Shown in pieces: positions 1-6,409 of a stretch of 12,730 nt of DNA. The stretch is from Planctomycetaceae bacterium (GTDB lineage: Bacteria > Planctomycetota > Planctomycetia > Planctomycetales > Planctomycetaceae), in assembly GCA_003503535.1 (NCBI GenBank), contig DOCI01000283.1, forward strand, positions 1 through 12,730, read 5' to 3'. Within the stretch, counting starts at the first letter, position 1, and each line of letters starts with the position of its first letter. The translations under genes were made by a program, and so were the position numbers. Below the pieces are notes generated by a model. It was not told the origin of the DNA, did not search any database, and worked only from the letters and a program-made list of their open reading frames with translations.

Positions 1-221
1 AAAAGTCTTAAACGGCTTGTGAAGGTCGAAACAGGTAAAATTCATCGTGATGCTTTTCTTTGGTAATAACGGGTACAAATTACGTTGACCACGCACCAGA
101 GAACTTCACAATCGGCTTAGTCATCACATCTTTTTAACCTACGGTCTGCATTTAAGATCACGAGCAAAATACGGATATCATTTCGAATACGGCTCGGTCC
201 ATGGCAGATGAGATTAAATCA

Positions 222-1157
222 CTAACTCCAGTAGACATGTTGGGCCGTTTTACTCAACATCCAGTCCTTGTCTTCGTCGGTCAGGAAATCAAGCCTGTCT
301 TTGATCAGGGCAATGGATGCGGCATATGTATGGTTGTTTTCAACCTGAAATGGGCAGTCGCTGGCCCACATCAGTCGTTTTGCACCAAATGTATTGCGGA
401 GTCGCTTGATCATCGGCCCCAGGTCCTCGTAAGGAGGCTGCTTTTTCCCGAGAGCATAGAAGGCCGAAGTTTTGACATATACGTTTTCCTGTTGAGCGAG
501 TCGGCAAAGGTTGTCGAGATCTTTGGATCGAATCGTGCCATCAACACCAATTCGCCCGAAGTGATCAACGACCACTGTTGTCTTGGGAAACTTTCGGCAA
601 AGCTTTTCAATGTTGGGGAGTGCATCAGGATTCGCCAGCAGACAGATTGCCTGTCCGTTTTCGGCTGCGGTTTTCCACATCGCAGCCATCGATTTTGAAG
701 TGAGCCATTGCGAGGTCGCAGCGGCGTCCGCATACAGCCGGAAGCCTGTCGTACCCTGCTTCTGCAGTTTCTTCATCGTTTCAGAAGCGTCAGCTTTTTC
801 ATGATCGATAATGGCAACACCACGAAACGTGTCTGGATATTTGGCAATCGTATCCAGCATGTAGCTGTTGTCGAACTGATAGTAACTCATCTGTATCAGA
901 ACGATCTTATCGACTCCTGCAGGTTTGGTGTGAGTCATTAATTCTTCAGGAGTGAAGCTTTTCGGCTGCATGTCCTGTACGTCATAATCTGGCCCCAGAG
1001 GATATGCAGTGGTGTCTGGAGTCCAGACATGGACATGAGCATCTACAAATGACTGCTTGCTCCGGTCATCAGCCCAGCCCAGGGTTGCTTTTGTTGCCAT
1101 CAGTGCGGCCAGTTGCAGGCAGCTGCGACGTGAAATGAGATTTGAGTATGAGCTCAT
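222..1157 (-). CDS. Tat-exported TIM-barrel amidohydrolase (amidohydrolase 2 / COG3618-like)
   Basis: A 311-residue predicted metal-dependent hydrolase of the amidohydrolase-2 group, which includes lactonases such as L-fuconolactonase and 4-sulfomuconolactonase. The N-terminus SRRSCLQ (residues 9-15) followed by a hydrophobic stretch resembles a twin-arginine signal, so export of a folded protein is likely. The mature part opens with DAHVHVW (His41, His43), the HxH motif at the end of strand 1. It continues with VVDHFG (His199) and ends the barrel with MWASDCPF (Asp267), the usual catalytic/metal Asp position. Length is normal for the family, so the gene looks intact. The start is fixed by AAGGA (plus-strand 1166-1170), 8 nt before ATG; this site overlaps the TAA stop of the upstream M20 gene 11 bp away, implying translational coupling. 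The substrate cannot be told from sequence; lactone or carboxylate hydrolysis or decarboxylation are family possibilities. Confidence 0.85.
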   Translation of the reverse strand: MSSYSNLISRRSCLQLAALMATKATLGWADDRSKQSFVDAHVHVWTPDTTAYPLGPDYDVQDMQPKSFTPEELMTHTKPAGVDKIVLIQMSYYQFDNSYMLDTIAKYPDTFRGVAIIDHEKADASETMKKLQKQGTTGFRLYADAAATSQWLTSKSMAAMWKTAAENGQAICLLANPDALPNIEKLCRKFPKTTVVVDHFGRIGVDGTIRSKDLDNLCRLAQQENVYVKTSAFYALGKKQPPYEDLGPMIKRLRNTFGAKRLMWASDCPFQVENNHTYAASIALIKDRLDFLTDEDKDWMLSKTAQHVYWS

Positions 1158-1165
1158 TGTATATG

Positions 1166-1170
1166 TCCTT
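1166..1170 (-). promoter_or_regulatory. Shine-Dalgarno site overlapping the upstream stop codon
   Basis: AAGGA on the minus strand lies 8 nt before the amidohydrolase ATG and shares bases with the TAA stop (1169-1171) of the M20 gene. Ribosomes finishing the first gene would sit on the start region of the second, which suggests coupled translation. Confidence 0.6.
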
Positions 1171-2416
1171 ATAACGTAATTGAGAGGCCTGTTGGATTTT
1201 TACAAAACTGATAGTAAATTTCACAAGCCTGTCGAAGTTGTTCGATCTCAATCCATTCATCGGCTGTGTGGGCCTGAGCAATTGAGCCAGGGCCGAATAC
1301 GACCGAGGGAACGCCCCCGGCTGCAAAAGTACTGGCATCGGTTCCGTACCAGGCACCTTGTTTTACTCTTGGTGTATCCACAATCCCGTTAATCGTATTC
1401 AACAGGCTTTCCGCGAGATTCTGGTTAAAATCATCTGCCAAAGAAGGAGAATCAATCCAGGGAGGAGTAAACGTGAAGTTGACCGTTGTCTCACTCCGTA
1501 GAAACTGCTCGATATCTTCGAGTAATTTTGCAGAACATTCACCAGGCAGAGATCGCCGATCGATTTCGATTTCGCACAGGTGAGGTACAATGTTCACGCT
1601 CGTCCCTCCGGTGATTTTTCCAATACTCAAACTCGACGAGCCACACAGAGGATGAGGTTCTGAATTTTCCTGAAGGGCTTCCGCATATTTCTCCAAAGCC
1701 GATATGATGTGGGCCATGTCGTAAATGGCACTGTGGCCATCCTGTGGTCGCGAACTGTGGCACGCCCGGCCGTGAGTCTGAATTTTCCAGCGGACGACTC
1801 CACGGTGAGCAACAATCACATTCAGATCGGTTGGCTCGGCAACTATGCAGAAATCTGGTCGAGATGACACAGGAGTTTGGGACTCTTGATCACAGGACCA
1901 TTGCTGTGCGAGATGCCGAGCTCCTTTCGCAGTGTATTCTTCATCGCAGGTGCAGGACATGATGACATTCGCACCTGCAGTGGTTCCTTCCCGGACAAGT
2001 CTGGCAAATGTGGAGAGCATGGCCGCCATGCCTCCCTTAACATCACAGGCACCTCGCCCGTAGATCCTTCCATTCTCCACAAGTGGAGCGAACGGCTCAA
2101 TAGTCATCCCGTCGACCGGCACCGTATCCTGATGAGCTTCGAGCATAATTGATGGTAAGGCCGAATCGATTTCGAGTCGGGCAATCACATTTGAGCGACC
2201 ATCTGCGACGGGTTGAATTTCATAAGGTGTCCCCAACTGTCGGAAATATTCAACGAGCCATTTGGTCAATTCCTGCTCAAAGAATTGCGGTCCAGAGAGA
2301 TCATTGCCCATAGGATTGACACTGGGAATGGCGATCAACTCCTGCAGCAAGCCCAGTGGATCATGTACAGTATTTGAAGTCATCGATGCATTCCGGTTGT
2401 CGCGTTCGACTTTCAC
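1169..2416 (-). CDS. M20 family metallopeptidase/deacylase (ArgE/DapE-like)
   Basis: A 415-residue cytoplasmic di-zinc hydrolase of the M20 family (acetylornithine deacetylase / succinyl-diaminopimelate desuccinylase group). It cleaves an N-acyl or peptide bond. All family landmarks are visible: AHQDTVP (His95, Asp97), GRGACDVKGG (bridging Asp125), CDEE (catalytic Glu159 and Glu160), AEPT (Glu194) and a C-terminal QAHTADEW (His383). HSSRPQDG (His220) marks the inserted dimerisation domain. No signal peptide is seen. The start chosen is GTG, because GAGG (plus-strand 2425-2428) lies 8 nt upstream; the in-frame ATG at residue 12 has no comparable site and would remove only unconserved residues. 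It is the first gene of a two-gene operon with the exported amidohydrolase. A role in arginine synthesis (argE) is possible, but no arginine genes adjoin it, so I leave the symbol blank. Confidence 0.88.
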   Translation of the reverse strand: MKVERDNRNASMTSNTVHDPLGLLQELIAIPSVNPMGNDLSGPQFFEQELTKWLVEYFRQLGTPYEIQPVADGRSNVIARLEIDSALPSIMLEAHQDTVPVDGMTIEPFAPLVENGRIYGRGACDVKGGMAAMLSTFARLVREGTTAGANVIMSCTCDEEYTAKGARHLAQQWSCDQESQTPVSSRPDFCIVAEPTDLNVIVAHRGVVRWKIQTHGRACHSSRPQDGHSAIYDMAHIISALEKYAEALQENSEPHPLCGSSSLSIGKITGGTSVNIVPHLCEIEIDRRSLPGECSAKLLEDIEQFLRSETTVNFTFTPPWIDSPSLADDFNQNLAESLLNTINGIVDTPRVKQGAWYGTDASTFAAGGVPSVVFGPGSIAQAHTADEWIEIEQLRQACEIYYQFCKNPTGLSITL

Positions 2417-2424
2417 ACAACTAT

Positions 2425-2428
2425 CCTC
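2425..2428 (-). promoter_or_regulatory. Shine-Dalgarno site deciding the GTG start of the M20 gene
   Basis: The minus strand reads GAGG followed by 8 nt and then GTG at 2416-2414. The alternative ATG 33 nt further in lacks such a site, so GTG is preferred. Confidence 0.55.
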
Positions 2429-2499
2429 AATCAGTGACTTACGGCGAATTTACACGGCATTATTGTATTGGATCATTTTAATTTTGGTGTGCATAGGCA

Positions 2500-2798
2500 T
2501 TGCCGTATGAATTCTTCACATTAAACGATGACATTGATTTTAGTAAGGGACTCAGCGAGTCCTACTGTCTTCATGCAGGAGGTGATGAGTTAACCGAACT
2601 GACATTCCATGGTTTTCGTCTCATTTCGGCTGGGAACGCAAGGGAATTGAGACGCTCAAACCTCAGCTGGAAACGGGCTATGTCTTGGGACGCAAAATCG
2701 AATATGATTCCAACAACTTTGAATTTTCATCTTCAGGTGAAATGTTTGGACAGGTGAAGCTTGATGTGTTAATTTTGGGAGAGATCCAGGGAAATTAA
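2500..2798 (+). pseudogene. Possible frameshifted gene remnant, unidentified
   Basis: Two partial reading frames join into something protein-like. From 2500 (TTG), one frame gives an acidic stretch containing HAGGDELTELTFHGF, ending in non-protein-like sequence and a stop at 2755-2757. From about 2620, a second frame takes over and reads FGWERKGIETLKPQ, then GRKIEYDSNNFEF and MFGQVKLDVLILGEIQ, ending in TAA at 2796-2798. The second segment looks like genuine coding sequence but has no usable start codon; a stop lies at 2586-2588 in that frame. The simplest reading is a decayed gene with one frameshift near 2610-2630. I do not recognise the family. Chance open frames remain possible at this length. 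Confidence 0.33.
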
Positions 2799-2852
2799 CG
2801 TGGACAAATACGAACAGTGCTCGTATGGTTGCTTTGCGTTCATTTCCGCAGG

Positions 2853-2961
2853 TCTAGAGCATATTCAAAAATTCCCTGCAGCGTCCGGCAGGAGCAAACA
2901 CAGCGTTTTCAGGGCATTTGAGGTCCAAGCGACTGCAGATACCATTTGAAAATGGTCTAAA
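2853..2961. repeat. MITE-like inverted-repeat element (about 109 bp)
   Basis: The two ends are imperfect inverted repeats. The left arm begins TCTAGAGCATATTCAAA (from 2853) and the right arm ends TTTGAAAATGGTCTAAA (to 2961); 14 of 17 positions pair. Six bases further inside each arm lies CTGCAG at the same offset, extending the symmetry to about 29 bp per end. The interior (about 50 bp) has no reading frame. No clear target-site duplication is visible. The element ends 14 bp before the start of the lipoprotein gene, so it could supply or alter that gene's leader. Whether it is repeated elsewhere in the genome cannot be seen here. Confidence 0.5.
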
Positions 2962-2975
2962 TCGCGATTAATAAA

Positions 2976-4085
2976 ATGAGATGGATCAGTAACGACTCCA
3001 GGGAGGGGGGCTTACCGGTTAAGTTCCGGTATTGGCTTCCATTTGCGCTGAGTCTGATCTGTCTCTTTTCTGTGGGGTGCCAGTCCCTACAGCCGGCTTC
3101 CCTTGAGCCGCAGTTCAAGAATCCCCTGGCGAAATATGCCTCCTGGGGCTGGAGCGGATTTCGTACTCCATTTTCCAGTGAAAATTCCCGATTAATTACG
3201 CTGGACGATTATCAGCCCGGTAAAATCCCCGTCGTATTCATCCATGGTCTGCTGGCTACGCCTAACACCTGGACAGAAATGACAACCGCACTGCAGTCTG
3301 ATCCGCAAATCGCAGATCGCTATCAGATTTGGGTATTTCAGTACAGCACAGGCATTTCCTATCTGCAATCTGCAAGTGAATTACGTAATGAATTGAAGGA
3401 TATCGTGCAGAAACTGGATCCGAGCGGAAAAGATCCGGCTCTCCAGAACATGGTTCTAATCGGGCATTGCATGGGTGGTTTGCTCGTCAAGCAAATGATT
3501 TCGACCAGTGGAAACACCATGTGGGAAGCTCTTTCCGATCAGCCTTTTGAATTCGTTGAGGCCGATCCCGAGACGAAACAGCAGATTCGAAATGCGATGT
3601 TTTTTGAGCCTGTGCCGTTTGTCAGTCGAGCAGTATTTATCGCAACCCCGCACAGTGGCTCCGACTGGGTCAATCGACCAATTGGCAGCATAGGCCGCCA
3701 AATGATTGCCTTTCCCAAAAAGGTGCAGGGACAGTACCTGCAGCTGATCAGTAAGAATTCAGGTCTTTTGAAAAATCACTATTTGAATTCGATTCCCACC
3801 AGCCTGGATCATCTCGCACCGGGTGATCCGATTATGGTGGCATTGGAGCAACTGAAGATCTCGGACCGTGTGCCTTACCATTCGATCATCGGCATCAAAC
3901 AATCCCGATTTGGAAGTGACACAGGCGATGGTGTTGTCGAAGAAGTCAGCGCCCACATCACAGGAGCAGTCTCTGAACTCCTGGTCCCGGCTACTCACAC
4001 GACCATCCAAAAAAGCGAAGAGGCGACAAAGGAAGTGCGGAAAATTCTGAATCTGCATTTGAATTCACTGGAGTACAACTACTGA
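2976..4085 (+). CDS. Alpha/beta-hydrolase (lipase/esterase-like) lipoprotein with Cys nucleophile
   Basis: A 369-residue predicted envelope hydrolase. Residues 16-34 form a basic then hydrophobic leader ending in SVGC (Cys35), a loose lipobox, so lipidation is likely. The core is an alpha/beta-hydrolase fold: VVFIHGLLATPNTW (His90-Gly91, oxyanion region), then GHCMGG at 163-168 in the nucleophile elbow, GDGVV (Asp318) and PATHTT (His341). These give a complete triad, Cys165-Asp318-His341, but with Cys (TGC codon) where lipases normally carry Ser. The order and spacing resemble lipase/PGAP1-like esterases acting on acyl esters. The start is ATG 2976; no Shine-Dalgarno is seen, but no other in-frame ATG exists before residue 102. 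A purine-rich run GGAGGGGGG lies inside the coding sequence with no start after it. The gene stands alone and converges with the marR gene downstream. The substrate is unknown. Confidence 0.85.
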   Translation: MRWISNDSREGGLPVKFRYWLPFALSLICLFSVGCQSLQPASLEPQFKNPLAKYASWGWSGFRTPFSSENSRLITLDDYQPGKIPVVFIHGLLATPNTWTEMTTALQSDPQIADRYQIWVFQYSTGISYLQSASELRNELKDIVQKLDPSGKDPALQNMVLIGHCMGGLLVKQMISTSGNTMWEALSDQPFEFVEADPETKQQIRNAMFFEPVPFVSRAVFIATPHSGSDWVNRPIGSIGRQMIAFPKKVQGQYLQLISKNSGLLKNHYLNSIPTSLDHLAPGDPIMVALEQLKISDRVPYHSIIGIKQSRFGSDTGDGVVEEVSAHITGAVSELLVPATHTTIQKSEEATKEVRKILNLHLNSLEYNY

Positions 4086-4398
4086 CATTCCGATATCGTG
4101 CGAGTCAACTTGAGCGAATGGGTGATTTCCGAACGAATTCAAGACTAAGCCACTTCCATCATGGTAGCAGTTCCCACGAATATGCAGCGGGTGATGGACT
4201 GAAAGCATTGGGCTCAAAACACCAAAAAAGACGCTACCGTAATCTGCAAACGGCAGTAGACGATATATCGATTTGGTTTGCTGGGAATCAACCCTGTGGG
4301 CACCGTCAACTGCTGTGAACAATAAGGCTGCACAACTCCATAAAATCGACAAGCTTCCCATGATCCATGGTACGAGAAATACTCAAAGCTTATCGTGA
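4086..4398. other. Convergent intergenic region, nothing assigned
   Basis: This is 313 bp between the 3' ends of the lipoprotein and marR genes. It contains short open frames on both strands, but none has a ribosome binding site or a recognisable product. No convincing hairpin-plus-U-tract terminator was found. Confidence 0.5.
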
Positions 4399-4875
4399 TT
4401 ACATCGTGTTCAGGCCAGAGCGGATTTTCTCCATCAGTCGACTCAATTCTTTCAACTCAGTCTGAGTGAGTGTTCCACACAGTTGCTTGTGCAAAGCCAT
4501 CAGAGGCTTGTCAATTCGTTTGAGCAGTTTTTTAGCATCTGGTGTGATATCGACATACACAACGCGACGATCTTCTTCGCAACGTCTGCGGCAGACAAGT
4601 CCCCGTTTTTCCAGGCGGTCGATGAGACCCGTGATTGCCGGGACCACCTGAATCATGCGTTCTCCAATTTCCAGAGAAGGCATTGGTTTACCTTCTCCTC
4701 GCAAGATTCTCAGCACATTGTATTGCGACGGAGTTAAATCGTACGTGCGAAAGAATCGCCCAAATCGATTCTGCATCTGATCATTCGTTCGCAGGATATT
4801 TAGATTCGCTTCCTGTTCGAGTGAATCGAACGGCAGCTTCTTTTTGATTTCTTGTTGTAAACCACCACTTGACAT
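4399..4875 (-). CDS. MarR-family transcriptional regulator of the efflux operon
   Basis: A 158-residue MarR-type repressor, normal in length. A helical N-terminus (17-45) for dimerisation is followed by the winged helix-turn-helix: YDLTPSQYNVLRIL (45-58), the recognition-helix region VVPAITGLIDRLEKRGLV (77-94) and a wing with EEDRRVVYVDIT (100-111). The DRR of the wing is the classical MarR signature. C-terminal helices (115-157) complete the dimer interface. Cys95, Cys99 and Cys133 are present, but there is no clear redox-switch pattern. The ATG has AAGGG (plus-strand 4885-4889) about 9 nt upstream. It is divergently transcribed from the membrane fusion protein/RND pump. By family knowledge such a repressor is released from DNA by a small ligand, often a pump substrate. 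The palindrome between the genes is the likely operator, so autoregulation is expected. Confidence 0.92.
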   Translation of the reverse strand: MSSGGLQQEIKKKLPFDSLEQEANLNILRTNDQMQNRFGRFFRTYDLTPSQYNVLRILRGEGKPMPSLEIGERMIQVVPAITGLIDRLEKRGLVCRRRCEEDRRVVYVDITPDAKKLLKRIDKPLMALHKQLCGTLTQTELKELSRLMEKIRSGLNTM

Positions 4876-4900
4876 CTTGTCATTCCCTTTCTGTGATCTT

Positions 4901-4929
4901 AAACTACTTACATATAGTTTTTATGTCAA
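4901..4929 (-). promoter_or_regulatory. Predicted marR promoter
   Basis: On the minus strand a perfect -35 TTGACA (plus 4924-4929) is followed after 17 nt by TAGTTT (plus 4901-4906), a weak -10. The start of transcription would fall near 4894, giving a leader of about 20 nt that carries the ribosome binding site. The -35 lies in the centre and right arm of the palindrome. Confidence 0.45.
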
Positions 4930-4936
4930 CTATATT
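4907..4936 (+). promoter_or_regulatory. Predicted efflux operon promoter
   Basis: CTTACA (4907-4912) and TATATT (4931-4936) are separated by 18 nt, matching 4/6 and 5/6 of the sigma-70 consensus. The spacer and -10 lie within the palindrome, so a bound MarR dimer would block polymerase. The leader would be roughly 70 nt to the ATG at 5015. Confidence 0.45.
4912..4935. promoter_or_regulatory. Candidate MarR operator palindrome
   Basis: ATATAGTT (4912-4919) and AACTATAT (4928-4935) are perfect 8-bp inverted repeats separated by 8 nt. This size and symmetry suit a MarR dimer. It is the strongest palindrome I see between the divergent marR and efflux genes, and it overlaps predicted promoter elements in both directions. 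Operator function is inferred. Confidence 0.65.
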
Positions 4937-5003
4937 CACGTCATGAAGTTGAACAGATTGACAGCCTGCCCGATCCTTCCTTCCGCACAAACTGGTTACT
5001 ATC

Positions 5004-5008
5004 AAGGG
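5004..5008 (+). promoter_or_regulatory. Shine-Dalgarno site deciding the membrane fusion protein start
   Basis: AAGGG lies 6 nt before ATG 5015. The earlier in-frame ATGs at 4844 (inside marR) and 4943 lack such a site and would put a non-signal extension before the leader peptide. Confidence 0.65.
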
Positions 5009-5014
5009 TTCTTG

Positions 5015-6409
5015 ATGTCCAAATATTACTCGGTACACCTGCTTTTTGCGATGTCTATGCTTTTTTGTGGCCCTGGTTGCGATCAGTCGCGACAGGAACA
5101 GTCTCCTCCGCCTCCTCCAATGGTTACTGTTGCAACGCCAGTTAACAAGAAAATTGTCGAATGGGATGCTTACACCGGACGATTAGAAGCGATTGAATTC
5201 GTGGAAATTCGCTCTCGTGTCGGCGGCTATCTCCAGTCAATTCACTTTGACGAAGGGCAGGTTGTGAATAAGGGAGACCTGCTGTTTATCATTGACCCTC
5301 GTCCCTTTGTTGCCGAATTGAACGATGCCAATGCCTCGCTTCGCCAGGCCGAGTCTCAACTTCTGCAAGCGAAAGCACAAATGGAAGAGGCGAAGGCGGC
5401 GCAGCAGCAATCCAATGCTCAACTGACACTGGCAGAAACCCGAGTTGTCCGCGTTCGCGATCTTCGTCAACAGGAAGTTACGACTCAGGATGAACTTGAT
5501 CAACGCGAGGCAGAGTATTTACAGGCTCAGGCCGATGGAGCATCCAGTCTGGCAGGAATCAGTTCGGCCAATGCAGCCATCGCAATCGCCAATGCAGCGA
5601 TCGATTCCGCGAAAGCCAAAATTGAAACGGCTGCGCTCAATCTGCAATACACTAAAATCACTGCTCCGGTTACAGGACGTATCAGTCGAGAATATATCAC
5701 AGAGGGAAATCTCATTACTGGAGGCACTGCCACTTCGTCATTATTAACGACCATTACTTCTGTCCAACCAATCTATTGTATGTTCGATGCCAACGAGCAG
5801 GAGGTTTTGAAATACACTCGACTCGCAATGGCGGGGCGTCGCGAAAGTTCTCGTGTAGCCAAAAATCCAGTCTTTCTGGGCCTCGTGGACGAATCCGATT
5901 ATCCCCATGAAGGTCATATGGATTTCGTCGACAATCGTTTCGATACCGATACCGCCAGTATGCGTGCCCGATGTGTCTTTCCAAATAAAGATCAGGTTCT
6001 ATTGCCCGGAATGTTTGCCCGAATTCGTATTCCAGGCAGTTCTCAATATGAAGCCATTCTCATTCCGGATTCCGCAATCGGAACCGACCAGAATTCTCAA
6101 TACGTTTATGTTGTTGTCGATGATGTCATCGAACGACGAGTCGTCACTGTCGGACCAATTGTCGATGGACTACGTGTGGTTCGTGAAGGTTTAAATGGTG
6201 ATGAGACTCTCGTCATTGAAGGCTTACTGCTGGCTCGTCCTGATGCGAAAGTTCAAACTCGGGAAGGCACAATCGTAGTTGTTGAGGATGGTCTCCCCGA
6301 CAGTTACGAACCGCTCCCTCCTGAAAAATGGATTTCTCCCGAACCGGATCCATTGCCAGAAGAGGAGAAGGAGATCACCGGTTCAACTGAGCAGGGAGGT
6401 GGTCGATGA
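5015..6409 (+). CDS. RND efflux periplasmic adaptor (membrane fusion protein, HlyD/AcrA family)
   Basis: A 464-residue adaptor that links the RND pump to an outer-membrane channel. Residues 1-22 form a hydrophobic leader ending in GPGC (Cys22), probably a lipoprotein signal although the lipobox is loose; a PPPPP run follows. Domains in order: first lipoyl half (about 62-98, RSRVGGYLQSIHFDEGQVV), a long Ala/Gln/Glu-rich alpha-helical hairpin (about 99-208, longer than that of AcrA), second lipoyl half (about 210-237, TKITAPVTGRI), beta-barrel (about 250-345) and membrane-proximal domain (about 345-422). The tail (430-464) is rich in Pro and Glu and probably disordered. The start at 5015 is set by AAGGG 6 nt upstream. 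The stop TGA overlaps the start of the pump gene (ATGA), so the two are translationally coupled. No outer-membrane factor gene accompanies them. Confidence 0.93.
   Translation: MSKYYSVHLLFAMSMLFCGPGCDQSRQEQSPPPPPMVTVATPVNKKIVEWDAYTGRLEAIEFVEIRSRVGGYLQSIHFDEGQVVNKGDLLFIIDPRPFVAELNDANASLRQAESQLLQAKAQMEEAKAAQQQSNAQLTLAETRVVRVRDLRQQEVTTQDELDQREAEYLQAQADGASSLAGISSANAAIAIANAAIDSAKAKIETAALNLQYTKITAPVTGRISREYITEGNLITGGTATSSLLTTITSVQPIYCMFDANEQEVLKYTRLAMAGRRESSRVAKNPVFLGLVDESDYPHEGHMDFVDNRFDTDTASMRARCVFPNKDQVLLPGMFARIRIPGSSQYEAILIPDSAIGTDQNSQYVYVVVDDVIERRVVTVGPIVDGLRVVREGLNGDETLVIEGLLLARPDAKVQTREGTIVVVEDGLPDSYEPLPPEKWISPEPDPLPEEEKEITGSTEQGGGR

Noticed and set aside
1..66. Possible 3' tail of a plus-strand gene entering from the left edge (21 codons then TAA)
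   Set aside because: Too short to distinguish from chance, with no recognisable sequence.
201..698. 165-codon plus-strand open frame opposite the amidohydrolase
   Set aside because: The minus strand encodes a protein with intact family motifs throughout; the plus-strand frame has no motif and is its shadow.
2454..2506. ACGGCA and TGCCGT inverted pair upstream of the M20 gene as an operator
   Set aside because: Arms are only 6 bp and 41 bp apart, so chance is likely.
2941..2956. Short hairpin ACCATTT-GA-AAATGGT as a terminator
   Set aside because: No T-tract follows, and it is better explained as part of the right arm of the inverted-repeat element.
4065..4361. 98-codon open frame on the minus strand with a hydrophobic beginning, just after marR
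   Set aside because: No ribosome binding site, no recognisable domain, and it overlaps the 3' end of the lipoprotein gene; composition does not look coding.
4392..4408. ATCGTG direct repeats at the end of marR
   Set aside because: Two 6-bp copies, one partly in coding sequence, with no structure or context suggesting function.
4844..5014. Longer start for the membrane fusion protein (171 nt upstream extension)
   Set aside because: It would overlap the marR coding start and the operator/promoter region and lacks a ribosome site; the ATG at 5015 has AAGGG and begins directly with the leader peptide.
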